Source: Amylostereum areolatum (lineage: Eukaryota; Basidiomycota; Agaricomycetes; Russulales; Stereaceae). Taken from it: DNA of 64,000 nucleotides. Numbering within the stretch: the first letter of the stretch is position 1; each line of letters starts with the position of its first letter. This document shows positions 47,354-59,369 of this stretch, one piece after another. Position numbers and translations under genes: made by a program. The stretch spans positions 2,655,693 through 2,719,692 of the forward strand of contig SAXG01000001.1 in the NCBI GenBank assembly GCA_012932865.1, written 5' to 3'. The notes under the pieces are model-generated. The model was given only the letters and a program-made list of their open reading frames with translations. It had not been told where the DNA came from and ran no database searches.

Positions 47354-48392
47354 ACGTGCCGGAAGGGTCGGTGTTGTATGTGACGGTGTATATGTTTGGG
47401 TCTTCACGCACATGTCTGTTGTTATGCCACCATGCTGAAAACATGCTGCTTCGATGTGAGAAGCGTATTACGACCATGGGCAGTGGGCAGTCCTTTTGGG
47501 TGGTCCCCTTTGAAATGACACCACGGATGGCGAGAGTCGGCGATTACGTTCTCGAGAGACCTCGATCGGTGCTGTGCGCTTCATGTCGCGGCGTCCAGCT
47601 TCTTGATTCTTCCGCTGTGTATGATGAGACGCGAGGAATACACGAGGTCGAAGACATTTAGCAAGTCGTGCCGGAGTTTCTGATGGATGAGTACAGTAGT
47701 GGCCTCACACACGAGATGGGCTTGGGGCCAAGAAGCGGCGTTCTCTGATAGGCTAAGGGAACAGGGATAGTAAGGGCAGCATTAGCGAAAACCGTAGGCG
47801 AAAACGGAGTGGAAAGCTGTAAACAGATCCTATAGTACGTGCGCATGGGAGAACATAAACACGAAGGTTGCGAGGGCGAGAACGCAGGGAAACATGTATG
47901 GATGTCGACGAACGCACGGGGTTGATGAAGATAACAGACAGCAGACAGCGAGGAGGACGGAACGAGAGCGGAAGCAAAGTATGTATGTACAGCTGTGATT
48001 ATGAAGAAGGTGCGGTGAGGCTGTGGGACGTGGACACAACAGGATGCGCGAGGCAGACGACGTGGGACGGGAACATCGGGCAGTGTTCTTCTGGCGAGAT
48101 TAGGGCTACGGTACTTTGAGGAGTGCAAAGGGATGCGAGCGGGAGCGGGAGGACACAGCGTTCGACAAGAAATACAAATGCGGGGAGGAAGCTGGCTGGA
48201 AAAAGTAGAGCATAAAAATACGAGGGATCGGCGGCCGATAGGACATCTTCGTGGGTTCTTCGTGAGCAGTCAGTCGTTATTGTACATCGTTTGAGGCGGG
48301 GAGGTGTCGTGCGTTTTGAGGGGTCGGGTGTTAGGTGCGATTGGGGTCGGCAAGGCAGTTCCAGCCGGTTTTGACGATGGGCAGGATGCGGC
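47354..48392. other. Convergent intergenic region
   Basis: About 1 kb between the RPL4 stop and the stop of the minus-strand C2H2-like gene. Only shadow frames occur. It should hold both 3' untranslated regions. Confidence 0.5.
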
Positions 48393-49493
48393 CTATCGGG
48401 ACCCTTCGTCGTTGGAGAGGTCTGGCGGAAAAGGGCGCAGGGAACGTACTTACGTTTGATAGGCCGCACCGAGGCAGCGCGGTGTCGCTCACAGTCGTGC
48501 ATGTTCAGCTCGCGGCGGCTCTCATAACATCCCGCGCACGCGGAACAGGTGAAGCCGGGAGGGGACACGCTGGACGAGTCCCCATCAGCATGCGCATCTC
48601 GTAGACGGGAAAGGGGGGGAGGGAGAACGCTACCGGTCGTGGATGTCGTGGATGCGGAGGTGGTACGCGAGCTTGCGCACGTCCTTGAGCACGTCGTTGC
48701 ACCCCGGGCGCTGGCACGCGATCCGGCCGTCCACGCGCGGGTTGAGGATCATCATCTGCGCGGCTTCTTCTCGCTGTGGAGGGGTCGGTGCGGGTCCGCG
48801 GAGGTCGTGAGTCGCGGGGACGGGTTCGGGGGCTGCGGAGGGACGCACCACGGTGTCGAGCTCGTCGGTGAGGGGCTGCTGGCCTGCGCGACGGGTGCTG
48901 GAGTGGGTGTTGAGGGGCGTGTCGACGAACGTGATGGAGTTGGGGGAGAGTTGCGCGGTGAGGAGCGTCGGGGAGCTGCCGTCGGGGATGGCGAGCTTGG
49001 CGGGCTGGGGCGGTAGTGGCTTCTCCCGAGGGCCCCCGGCGCACCCGTTCTCTTTCTCCTTCTCGTTGACGCGGTTCCTCTTGAACACGTTGGGCGCGGA
49101 CCTTCCCGCGGGGCTGGGTCGAGCGTCCGAGGCGGAACTGGCGAGAGTGTTCAGCGCGGCCCAGCGCGCGCGGGTACGCACCACGACGTCTTGCGCGGCG
49201 CTGAGCTTCCGTTTGCGGGGGTTGGAGGGGTCGCAGACGTAGGGCGACGTGCTGGCGCTCTCGGGCTCTTCTGGAGGAAAGCGGGAGCGACCGAGGTCGG
49301 CGATGCGGCCGGGGTGGATGAGGGTTGCGTAGCGTTTGCGGGCCCGTGGAGGGATCGGACGGGTGGAGGCGGAAGGGGTCGGAGAGGGCGGCGTGGAACG
49401 TTTGGACGAGGGCGTGAGGGGTCTTGGGCGGGCGATGGAGAGGTTGACGAGGTTCTGAGAGGCAATGTTCACGGCGAGCGGGGTGCGGTCCAT
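48393..49493 (-). CDS. C2H2-like zinc finger protein
   Basis: The large first exon starts at the ATG at 49493 (MDRTPLAVNIASQNLVNLSI). It encodes a disordered Ser/Pro/Arg-rich region, then a finger-like block CQRPGCNDVLKDVRKLAYHL with RIHDIHD. Across a short intron the frame continues to FTCSACAGCYESRRELNMHD with CERH, then RPIK, and after another intron ends HLSNDEGSR at 48393. Cys-x4-Cys...His-x3-His and Cys-x2-Cys...His pairs fit two atypical C2H2 fingers, so nucleic-acid binding is likely. No specific family was recognised. The very long minus-strand frame to 50097 in another phase is a shadow. Confidence 0.7.
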
Positions 49494-50338
49494 AGCGGGC
49501 GGGGGCGGGCGGGGCTCTGACTCGGGGCGGAGAGGCGGCGGGGGTGGCGAGGGGGAGGATGTGGGCGCAGGGAGATCGTGGGGGGCGCAAGGGGACGGAG
49601 TCGGGTGGGGAGCGCGAATGGGGGGAATCGGGGATGAAAGGACATGAAGGGCAATTTAAAGACAAAGCGCGCGTGGGCTGGCGGAGTGAAACACACAATG
49701 GAGGCTGCAGCTGGTGGGAGAACGGACAGGACGCGGCCACGGCCCACGGCCCATGACAGGCACGGGGGCGTGGTCGCGGGTTGCCACTCGAAGCCTCGAC
49801 GGCCGAGTGTCCTCCTTGGAGCAAAACGCTTGCCACCGACAGAAGGAGGAAATGCGCTATCTCCAGCGTTGATGGGGGGAGGGCAATGCTTAGGGGCGTG
49901 CGTCTGCGGGCGAGAGAGCGAGGGTCCGGTTGGGGTGGCAGAGAGGGCGAGGGCGATGGGGCCTTGGCTCGAACCTTCATGCGTTTTACGCGTGTTGGGT
50001 CATGTGATGCGCCGGCCGGTGCTTTGTTGCCCTCTTCGTCATTATCGAGTCGGACAAGGGGCCCAAGCCGCGACGGCGAGGCGAGGCTTGGACGCATATA
50101 AACCCCACTAAAGTCGTCGGTTCGTCACGAAAACCGAACCTCCCCCAAGGCGAGATGCAAGCCGCCCGACCTGAGTCAATGAGTTCGTGCTCCGAAAACC
50201 ATCGAGACAAGCGAAGAGGACGCGACTCACTGGTAATGAAGAGGCAATGGACACTTGGCAGCTCGCATCTTCGGTTGATTGGACTTGTTTTGCGGTACCC
50301 GGCATGGTGGTAAAGAGCTTTGTAGATTCAATACACAC
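49494..50338. other. Intergenic, no supported gene
   Basis: GC-rich 850 bases between two minus-strand genes; only shadow frames. Expected promoter of the zinc finger gene. Confidence 0.45.
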
Positions 50339-51364
50339 CTACAGCCCGCTACCGTCTACAGACTGAGCGCTCTGAACATGAATCGCTGCCCGCCTCACCG
50401 CGGCCTCCTTCGCCTCGTTCAAAGGCTTCCTCCACCTCGGCGGCGGCGGATCCCACACCCCCAGCTCCCGCTTCAGTTCCTCCATGTCCTGCTCCCAACG
50501 TTCCTCCCAATACACCGTGATGAGACTTCGCGCGCTGCTGCCGCACCGCAGGGCCCACGGAACGTACTCGGAGAAGAGTCGCGCGCGCTTCTTGGGGGTG
50601 AGGCGGAGGGAGGCCGCCGCGGCGAAGGCGGTCATGGGCAGGCCGAGGTTGGCGAATTCGAACAATTTGACGGCGATCTCGTATTCGACGTGCACGGGCA
50701 TGCCGCAGATCGCATGGTAGAAGTCGTGGCATTCGCGATAGCGCTGCATCACGTAGGCGAGCTCCGGGTCGTCGATGTAGTGCACCTGGCGAAGAGCGGG
50801 AACATGTCAGCCATGGGGAGGGAGGAACGACGGGAAGGAGGACGCTGACGGGTTCACGGGTGTCGGGGGTAACGCCGCAACGTTCGAGCCATGTGACGTA
50901 GGTGTGTCCAAAGGTGTTCTCCGGAAGACGGGCGAGCGTGTTCATGTCCACGGTGTTGGTGTTGATGCGAGGCCGGTCCTTGAGGATGCGTCGGCCTTCT
51001 GCGCTGTCCAACATATGGTCTCGCATTCGAGGAAGTGCTGGCCCCGCGGTGGTCTCGCCCATAGCTGCGACCATGTCTGAATTCGGGTTAACGTTTTGAA
51101 ACACGACGCGTCGCGACAGGACCCGAGAGACGGACGCGTACCACCTCTCTGCGGCTTTGCGAGAGCCATGAGTCCCGAGCCAACGGCCAAGAACGCCTTC
51201 TCCGCCCAGTTCAATGGGATATGTCCAGGATATGCCGGTTCTGGATGGATGGAACGTTTCTGGGAGGTGGTTGGTGTGATCCGAGAGGCTGCGGGTACCG
51301 CGACGCTGAGAGAACAAGGTGCATGGCGAACACCGCCAATTCTGCGCGCAAGGAGGAGTGACAT
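50339..51364 (-). CDS. COQ4: Ubiquinone biosynthesis protein Coq4
   Basis: The gene starts at the ATG at 51364 ([20 protein letters not shown], a mitochondrial-type presequence) and ends at 50339 with two introns. Family landmarks are the [20 protein letters not shown] helix, [37 protein letters not shown] and the metal-binding [17 protein letters not shown]. The tail reads [20 protein letters not shown] and WDPPPP. Coq4 sits on the matrix face of the inner membrane in the CoQ synthome and has been linked to C1 decarboxylation/hydroxylation of the benzoquinone head group. All Zn-site residues of the HDxxH...E motif are present, so it should be functional. Confidence 0.95.
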
Positions 51365-51650
51365 TGGTTTTCTTGATGAATTAGCTCGACATGAACTGGG
51401 TAAAGGTCCGGTGGGTGGGTCGGAGGGGCTGGAAAGTGTGAAGGGTCGAGTTCAACTTCAACGTGCTGGGAACTTCAAGGAAGTGGTCTGACTGCGACGT
51501 CGACCGGTCGACCGAGCTTGAGCCGAACAGAGCTCCGGCGTCCGGGCCTCACCCGGGCAGGGCCGTGTAACCCTATCCTGGGGTTTCCTGCATTTGTAAC
51601 CTAATCAAATTACCCTTTCCAGTCATCCTTCCTCACCACCACCGCATCCC
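51365..51650. other. Divergent promoter region COQ4 / CWC2
   Basis: Only 286 bases separate the two start codons, so both promoters must lie here. No TATA box is obvious. Confidence 0.5.
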
Positions 51651-53000
51651 ATGGCCACCAACACCGCAACTGAACTCGAGCTCGAGGTCGCTGCACCTCA
51701 ACCCGTGGCAAAGAAGCAGAAAAAGATCAAGCCAGCCAGGAAACAGGTCAAGGCGGGAGATGTGGAGAAGAAGGAGACACCGCAGACAGGGAAGGAGTAC
51801 AGTGAGTCGCGCAGCCTGCCCTTCCCCCTCTTCTCCGGTATGCTCACCCTCCGCAGACATCTGGTACAACAAATGGGCTGGCGGCGACCGTGAAGACAGC
51901 TACTCCAAGTGCGTATTCACGTCCTCGGCTCTCAGGACCGCGGGCGGGCTGACGCCTCCCTCCCCGACAGTAAAACCAAGTCGCAGACGCGCTGCAACAT
52001 CAAGCGCGACGCGGGCCTCACCCGCGCAAACACGACCGGCATCCGATACTGCTGTCTCTTCTTCGCGCGCGGATGCTGTCCGTACGGCTGGGAATGCGAG
52101 TACCTCCATCTCCTCCCGGACCCCGCCACCGCGCTCCCAGACTCGTCCAAGGACTGCTTCGCGCGCGACAAGTTCTCGGACTACCGCGACGACATGGGCG
52201 GCGTCGGCACGTTCACGCGGCAGAACCGCACGCTGTACATCGGTCGGATAAAGGAGACGGGCGTGGGCGCGGACACGGAGGAGGTCGTCCGGCGGCATTT
52301 CAAGGAATGGGGCGAGATCGAACGCAGTACGTGGTCCTCCCTCCCTCCCTCTCTCTCTCCCCGTCACTCTCTCCCCGTCACTTCCACCCTTACTCACCCC
52401 CTCTCCCCTCCAGTCCGCGTGCTGCAATACCGCTCCGTCGCCTTCGTCACCTACGTCCACGAGCTCAGCGCCCAGTTCGCCAAAGAATCCATGGCCTGCC
52501 AGTCCCTCGACAACGACGAGATCCTCAACGTCCGCTGGGCGACCGAGGACCCGAACCCGACCCAAAAAGTCGCGGAGAAGCGCCGTCTGGAGGACATCGG
52601 CCAGGAGGCGATCCGCGCGCGCATGGACCCGCGCATCGTGGACGCGATGCGGTCCATACGCGCGCTGGAGGACGGGGACGTGCTGGATGCGGAGGGCGGT
52701 GTGCGGCAGGACGAGGAGATGGCCGAGGATGGGCAGCCGGAGGGGAAGCGGCGGCGGTTGGAGGGCCCGTCGGAGGACGAGCAGGAGAGGTTGATGGAGG
52801 AGTCGTTGAGGGAGCTCGAAGACGCGCAGGGGCAGCCGCAGCCGGCGGGCTTGCTCAGCGCGGACACTCTCGAGGGCTTGCGATACTTTTCTCAGATCAG
52901 GAAGCAGCTCGGTGGGCCTGCACCCTCTCCCGTGGCCAAGGTCAAGTCCCAGCCTGTCGCAGGCCTTGGTCTCGCCGACTACGGCAGCGACGAGGAATGA
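51651..53000 (+). CDS. CWC2: Pre-mRNA-splicing factor Cwc2 (RBM22-like)
   Basis: Four exons fit in phase: 51651-51801, 51857-51908, 51971-52326 and 52414-53000, coding 381 residues. The Torus/CCCH part reads WYNKWAGGDRED, CNIKRDAG and CCLFFARGCCPYGWECEYLH. The RRM follows, with RTLYIGRI (RNP2) and RSVAFVTYVH (RNP1) on either side of the last intron. ILNVRWATEDPNP and a Glu/Asp-rich C-terminus ending LADYGSDEE complete the family pattern. Cwc2 is a component of the Prp19-associated complex that contacts U6 snRNA and the intron in the active spliceosome. Confidence 0.95.
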
Positions 53001-53175
53001 TGTATCCATGGATTGTAATAACAATATGCCCTGCTCTCCTCGACCTCGCGATGCGTGTGGTGTGGGATATGAAAATGTACATGTGTGAACGTTAGCGTTC
53101 ATCACATCCTCGTACTGTACAACATCATAGAGTACACAGACTGGCGCGGTCCATAGCTTCAACGCGATGTTTCTT

Positions 53176-54665
53176 TCACCCATCGTCGGCAGCGGCCTGC
53201 GACGCAGACGCAGACGACCCGTCTTCCAAGGACAGTCCACGGATGCGCTCCTCCTCCTCGGCCTGGTCCTCGTCCTCCTGCTCCCGCCGGTACTTGGCGA
53301 GGTCCCAATCCTCCTCTTCCTCGTCCGAGTCTTCGAACCACTCCGGGTTGTATTGGAACTGCGCCGTCGCGCTCTGTCAAGACAGAGGACCGGCCAAGAG
53401 CGCAGAGAACGCACCAAGTCCCGTCCGCTCATGCCCACGTTCTTGCCCGCCGCGGCCTGCGTGTCCTTCGCCTTGCGCATCGCCTCCGCCTCCGCCTCCT
53501 TCTTGTTCATGCGCGTCTGCTTCCACTTGGCGAACGTCTCCGGCGTCACCGGCGTCAGATTCGGTCCCAACTTGTGGCGCTGGAAAAAGGAGAAGGGGGA
53601 GAAAAAGTTTCGTTAGGTGGAGCGCGCGCCAGGGAGGAGGAAGCGATGGGCAAACGCACTTCGACCTCGAGGAATTCCTCCAGGCTGATCGTGTTGGCCT
53701 TCTCCGCGTCCTCGAGGGCCTTTCTCTGGGATTTGAGCACGAAGCCGGGGGGCAGCGCGTGGCGATACTGGCAGGCTTCGCCGTTCGGGCATTGCCAGAA
53801 CCACCCGAACCTAGAGGACGGGTTCGACGTCGCAAGGATGGGGCAAGTAGGGGGAAACGCACTTCTGAGTCTCGATGGCCTCGATGAAAAATTTGCAGAC
53901 GATCTGGGGTGGGGGTGGAGGTTGGGGAGGCGCGAGAGCAGGAGCAGGGGTGAACGCACGTCGGTGGTCGTCCGTGGGTTGCCGTGCTTCGAGAGCACGA
54001 CGTTCCGCAGTTTCTCCTCGTCCCAAGTGTCCATCGTATCTGCCCGACCAAATGTCAAACCCATCAGCCTAACCGAACCCTCCGCCCGAGAAAGAAAAAA
54101 CACCACCCCGACCGACGCACCTTCCAGCTTCTCGTCCCTCGCGTCCTCGTACAGGTTCTTCTTCTCCGCCTTGCGCCCGACGTCCAGATCGTGGCTGAAC
54201 TTGCACTTGGTGCCCTTGTCGCAATGGCCGGCCTTGAAAAACGAGCACAGCACCGTCTTCGGGTCGACGCCGAACGGCACCTTCTGCACCTGCACCGGCT
54301 TGAAGAACGCGGCCTCCTCCTTGCGCCGCTTCTCCTCGTCCGCCTTGGCCTTCTCCCGCATCGCCTTCTCGCGCTCCTTCTCCAGGGCCTCGCGCGACTT
54401 GCCCGAGGACGCGGCCTGCGACTGGATGCGCTGGACCTCCTTCTGCACCTTGGCGGATTTATTTTTCTGCGCGACGGGCGGGTCAGGCCTCAGGACGACG
54501 CGGCGCTTGGCGAGGGGAGGGTACGTACGTTCTTCATGCCGAAGGTCTGGGCGACGTTGGCGTGCGATCAGCGGGATCATCTCGGACGGGGAGGAGGGGA
54601 AGGACCACCTTGTCGACCTTGACCTTCGACGAGCTCGCCTGCGTCTGCTGCTTCTTTGGCGGCAT
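53176..54665 (-). CDS. TMA46: CCCH zinc finger protein Tma46 / ZC3H15 (DFRP1)
   Basis: The start ATG at 54665 gives MPPKKQQTQASSSKVKVDKV. An exon reading VAQTFGMKN joins KNKSAKVQKEVQRIQSQ, the family signature. CCCH finger 1 is CSFFKAGHCDKGTKCKFSH; finger 2 is split by an intron and reads CKFFIEAIETQKFGWFWQC through CQYRHALPPGF. EEFLEVERHKLG, TPVTPETFAKWKQ and the C-terminal FQYNPEWFEDSDEEEEDWD then follow to the stop at 53176. This protein partners with the Rbg1/DRG1 GTPase on translating ribosomes. It lies tail to tail with CWC2, 175 bases apart. An 18-base G run (54696-54713) sits in its presumed 5' leader. Confidence 0.95.
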
Positions 54666-54695
54666 TTTGTTTGGGATTCGACGGGAGGCGGGTCC

Positions 54696-54713
54696 GGGGG
54701 GGGGGGGGGGGGG
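54696..54713. repeat. Poly-G tract (18 bases)
   Basis: An uninterrupted run of 18 G on the plus strand, so poly-C in the TMA46 direction, ending 31 bases before its ATG. Such runs are length-unstable and error-prone in sequencing. Confidence 0.9.
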
Positions 54714-55128
54714 CCTAGGATGGAGACGGAAGGAGATGGTCGTCGTCGATGTCGTGGACGGTGAGCTCGACGGTTAGAAATTAAGATAGCACGTGGGATA
54801 CACGTGACTGTGACGTCAAACACCCAGTCATTTTCTCTGAATTGATTCCCGTCGCAGAAAAGAGCGGAAGAGCAGCCAAGTCACGACTTGCAGAGACTTG
54901 CAGAGTCCCCATCCAGAGCTCCAGCATTCGGATCGTGTACTTATCCTATCCCGGTCCATCCCATTTTCTCGCCACTTACAAGCAATCCCATTCTCGATAA
55001 TCACACATAAGTACAGTGCACGCCATGTACATGAACGCCCTCCTGCGCCCGCGCCGAAGCGTCCATTCCCGAGCCAAATCTCAAGAAAACGGAGCAGATA
55101 CAGTCCCAAAAAGCACCGCAGCCCCCGC

Positions 55129-57166
55129 TCACCCCGCCCTCTCCAAGATCCACAACACCCCCGTCCTCTCCATCCGCACCAGACCCTCCACCAACCCCCT
55201 CCATCCCTCCCGCGTAACCAACCCCCGCACGTCCCGCTCCACCGCCCATCGCACGAACCCTTCCACCTCCCCTTCCCCCTCCGCGGCCCTCCACGCGCGC
55301 CCGAGCGCGGGCGTCTCGGACAGGAGGTGCGTGTACGCGCCCGCTGTGAGCGAGGCGGGGGTGAGATGTTCCGTTTTGTCGTAAGTCCAGTTGCCGGGGG
55401 GCTGCGGGGTGGAGGAAGAAGGGGAGGAGGAAGGGGAGGAAGGGAAAGGAGAGACGTAGAAGGGCGGGGAGCGCGTGTGGAGGAAGAGCGAGGCGCCGGT
55501 TTGGGCGGCGAGGTTCGAGATGTGGACGTGCGCTGTGTGCGTTCCGGGGGCTGTCGTCAGCAGAGGTAGGGGGAAGTCGGGAGAGGGGGGCAAAAGCGTA
55601 CCGTGGGATTCGTCCGCGTAGAGCGCGTTGAAGCGCGCGAGGGCGACGCCGCCGGGGTAGTTCGCGATGGAAGCTTGGAGGGTGAGGCAAGTCGCGACGG
55701 CGTTGAGCGCGAGGAGGCCCGCGACGGAGAGAAAGGCGAGTCTGCCTAGAAGACTGCTTTTGCGCCATCCGACCCTGTTCCGTGCGTGGCGCGTGAGCAT
55801 ACCACCATCTACACGGGATAAACCAAGAAAGCGGCTTACAACGATCGAGCGCCCCGCGCGGCGGCGACGTTGAACACCGGCACGGCGTACACCACGAACC
55901 GCCACTCCTTGTGCCCGAGCGCGCTGATGAGCCCGACGAAGACGAGGGCGGGGAAGAGGGTCGCGCGGGCGCGGGGGTCGACGAGGAAGCCGAGGACGGA
56001 GAGGGGGAGCGCGCCGAGGAGGAGCTTGGGGAGGTGGGAGGAGAAGTAGGCGTGCGGTGGGGAGACCTGGGGTGGGCTCGATGAGGGGAAAGGGGAGAGG
56101 CGGAGGGGGGGAGCGAACGTACACCCCATTCGGAGCTCTTGCCCTGGTAGACGTTGAAGTAGACGCCCGCGAGCTCGGGCCAGAGCGGGAAGCGCGCCCA
56201 GAAGTACGAGTCGACGGCCACGGTCAACGCTGCGCACACACGCACACACGCGTCAGCGTCCAACACACATTTTTCTCGGGAGACGAACGTACCGATCGAG
56301 GTAAGCCCGGACACCAGCCCGACCTTGAGGAGCTTGGTGAAGGTTATGCTCCGGTTGAAGAGGGATTGCAGCGCGATCGGCGCGAGGAAGAGCGCGACTT
56401 CGGAGCGGAAGACGACGGCGGTGAAGGTGAGGAGCGCGAGCGCGGTCGTGACGCTCCTACGCGAGGCGCGCAGGGCGTTCTTTTCCCTGTCCAGGAGGAG
56501 GTACGTCGCGATGTTGACTGTCCGACCGCGATAACAAAAAAAACATGAATCCCACAGGTTCGTGGCGAGAGGAGGACGGCGTACCAGGGAACAGCGCGAA
56601 CATGTTGGGCAGCGTTCGCCCCATCCAGAACGGCAGGTGGAATTGCGTGCATGTGAGCAGGGTGAAGAGCAGCCCCGTCGGACGGCCGTAGCGCCTTGAG
56701 ACCGCGCGTCGGATCAGGCAGAGGGCGAGCGCGTTGGTGGTCGCGAGGACGAGACGAACTGAGCGGGCACGACGTCAGTTTTTTCCGGCGGTGGTGGGAG
56801 AGCGAGGAAGAGGGAAGGGCGTACGAACGGATGATCTGGACGTCGAACTTGGAGGAGATGTAGGCGAACGTGGTCGCGAGGTGGAGCACGGGCGTGGAGA
56901 GCGCGGCGAGGGCGAGGCTGCCGACGAACGAGCGGGGCACGGCGCCGCTGAACGTGAAGTGGTCGTACTGCGACAACGTCAGGAATAACACGCGGGAGTA
57001 AAAAAGGGGGGGGGGGCACGTTGGGGAGGGCGTCGGGGAGGACGCCGTACATGAGCACGTCGTGCGTCGCGTGCAGGTTGAAGCTCTCCTCGACTTTGGT
57101 GTAGGGCGCGAGGAGGACGTGCGTCCAGCCGACGGCTAGAATGAGCAGGTCTTGGGCCACGCTCAT
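55129..57166 (-). CDS. ALG12: Dolichyl-P-Man alpha-1,6-mannosyltransferase Alg12
   Basis: The start ATG at 57166 gives MSVAQDLLILAVGWTHVLLA, then PYTKVEESFNLHATHDVL, the lumenal loop motif of GT22 mannosyltransferases. Later exons give YDHFTFSGAVPRSFVGSLAL, hydrophobic spans such as GRTLPNMFALFP, NVYQGKSSEWG and HKEWRFVVYAVPVFNV, where HKE-x-RF is the Alg12/Alg9 hallmark. The C-terminal part is lumenal and less conserved, ending at 55129. Alg12 adds the eighth mannose to the lipid-linked N-glycan precursor in the ER membrane. About six introns of 50-75 bases are present. Its first-exon region has been copied into the tandem array downstream. Confidence 0.93.
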
Positions 57167-57250
57167 CGTGCCGACTAGTGAGCTCGGGGTAAGAAAAGGG
57201 AGATGGACGTTGGAGACGACGACGACGGTGTGGGGAAACAGGCGTGGGAA
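57105..57250. repeat. Array anchor 0: ALG12 5' end and upstream (parental segment)
   Basis: This segment covers ALG12 codons for about VGWTHVLLAPYTK, its start and 85 upstream bases. Diverged copies recur at about 59508, 62196 and 63945. The anchor word GTCCAGCCGAC is at 57122-57132. Confidence 0.85.
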
Positions 57251-57842
57251 CCCAGGTCACGGAAATCTCGAGTCTGTTGCACCCGACGTTCACGCCCACT
57301 GCACGCCCATCTGCATATCTCAACAGACTCGGAGCCTCCCTACCTTCCTCTCGCATATGCAGTGCGGTACATCTCGACGCGGACAGCCTAAACGATGCCA
57401 GCGATACTTATCCCACGTTCACGATCTGCCAGTCTTCCTCCAATCTTCCTCCGTCAAATGTCCGATCCGGCCTGGGGCCCATTCAATGCTCACCAACGAA
57501 CACACGGCCCTCGTCATCATCGAGTTTCGCCACACATCACGGCCTGTGATATCATAGTTTGCACCTGTGGCCCACAGCCATCGCAAAGCGCGCAAAAGGC
57601 AGAAATCCAGGAGCCGTTTCCAGAAGGAATACGTATAAATTGACGACCCTCCGATCCCAACATCCCGTAGCGGTTCCCGGCGTCTTTTCCATCTACGAAG
57701 TTGAATCATGTCTCCGTCAATGGGTGATGTGCAGTGATACTGGAGCTGTTCACAGTTCCGTCGACATCCATAAAAGCACTCCAATGTATGCCCTCACACT
57801 CTCACCCACACTCTGTATTCATACCCTCAACTACCCCGTACG
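57251..57842. other. Promoter region of array copy 1 and ALG12
   Basis: No gene seen. It separates the divergent ALG12 start and copy-1 start and has recognisable relatives before copies 2 and 3. Confidence 0.5.
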
Positions 57843-59369
57843 ATGTCTGGAGGACTCACCGAAGATGAAGCCCAGATTGTGCGCGACCAGCTTTCTGGTA
57901 TAACCAGCCAGCGTGTGTTCCCCAACATCGTCGAAACAGCACTCTTTGGTGAGTGCGTTGTCATCTCTAGGGGCAGGAGACTGACATGCTGGGAATAGCG
58001 ATTTTCACGGTTTTGATCTGTATCTCGACTTGTATCTGCATGTGGGCCTTTCTTCCTTGCTAGCCGGTATTGATGGCTGAGGAGGCCCACGTCTGCAGCT
58101 CGAAGGGCCTTCGCAGTCGTCCTAATCGCATCTTGCTCGCGCTCACCCTCGTCATGTATACCGCTTCGGCCACGCTTTGGGCCACCGACCTGAAACTCAT
58201 GTGGAATGAACTCAATATTTTCCTTCCTGAATTACTCTCTCCACTCGGCTCACTTGACGCCCTGGAAGAGATGAATCACAATCTATCGTTCGCCGGAAAC
58301 ACCATCTCCTTGGTCAATGTACGCTATCGCATCTGCCTTCCCTGTTTCATATCTTTGTGATGACTTCTAGTTCCTGCTTGGTGATGCAGTCGTTCTCTGG
58401 AGGGCTTGCGTTGTTTGGAATTGGCGAAAGGCTGTCGTCGTCGTGGCTATATCAATTTTTACATGTTTAACCGGTGCGTGGTACATACAGAAAGTGTGAC
58501 CATGGTTAACCTGGTTCCGGGCCGTAGGTTTTAACATACTCTATATTCTGTCCGATGTTTTGCCGTACTTTCCGTCTGCGCCTCGGTCTCTCGTCTCCGT
58601 CACAAACCATTCGGGACTTATATCCATTGTGACGTTCTCGGTGTCGGCCTTTGCAAACGTGTGGGCCACCAGTATGGTGGCGCTCAAGGTGTGGTACGTA
58701 GATATGTACGAGATGGTAGACATTTCTGACCATCTTACGTCAATTTTGATGTCACAGGATTTACCGACGAGACATCCGTCGATATCTTCAAAATAAAACC
58801 TCAAAAGGCGCATTGGAGAGTGTACTTATGATGTTAGTGGAGTCGGGTATTGTGTACAGCATCTGCATGGTACGAACATGAGTCCCTTCCCGTTACATTT
58901 CTAATTAATTCCGTGTGTTATGGCAGGTACTTTTGATCCCCCCGACTATCCCTTCCACGTCTCTCTACAGCAGCGTATTTTTCATCTACTGGGGGGATAG
59001 TGTCCTAAATCAAATTTCTGTGAGCGATAGCCAAATCCATGGCTTCTTCTACTGCACTTCATACTCTAGTACTCATGTTTTGTGCACCCCTCACAGGGAA
59101 TTTACCCAACATCGGTCATTGTCCTCGTCGCGCTTCAAAAAACGCACCGCGACCATCAATTCTCGTTCTTGGATAAGGGGCCGGATGCCACGCTCCCCTT
59201 CTCTGTCCGGGTCCCGCAGAGTCAGACATCCGCCTTCATTTCGGCTCCTGGGACGCGCCCATCGCTCCAGCTTGGAACCGCGCAAGGGGGGCCCTATCGA
59301 GAGGAAGCCACGGCGGATCCTCTAGATGAGGCGCTGTCCCCGCAGGAAAAGGAATATACAAATGCATGA
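57843..59369 (+). pseudogene. Array copy 1: multipass membrane protein gene with one frameshift
   Basis: Exons parallel those of copy 2. Exon 1 (57843-57948) reads MSGGLTEDEAQIVRDQLSGI, exon 2 (57999-58041) AIFTVLICIST. Later exons give LRSRPNRILLALTLVMYTAS, DAVVLWRACVVWNWRKAVVV, FANVWATSMVALKVW, RRDIRRYLQ, LVESGIVYSICM and a PTSVIVLVALQKTH helix. This is the Agaricomycete family of seven-helix-like proteins with a VLWRxWVLW motif, function unknown. At 58082 the third exon starts GAGGCCCAC where copies 2 and 3 have GAAAGCCCA, one base shorter. No alternative donor or acceptor I could find restores frame. Apart from that base, no other break was found in the exons checked, so a sequencing error must be considered. 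Confidence 0.75.

Noticed and set aside
48505..50097. 530-codon minus-strand frame rich in Arg and Pro
   Set aside because: It overlaps the zinc finger gene in another phase and has GC-driven composition without domains.
51900..53570. 556-codon minus-strand frame
   Set aside because: It runs antisense through CWC2 and into TMA46 in the wrong phase; both are solid genes on other frames.
53574..54764. 396-codon plus-strand frame
   Set aside because: Antisense to TMA46; Ser/Arg/Leu-biased shadow with no family features.
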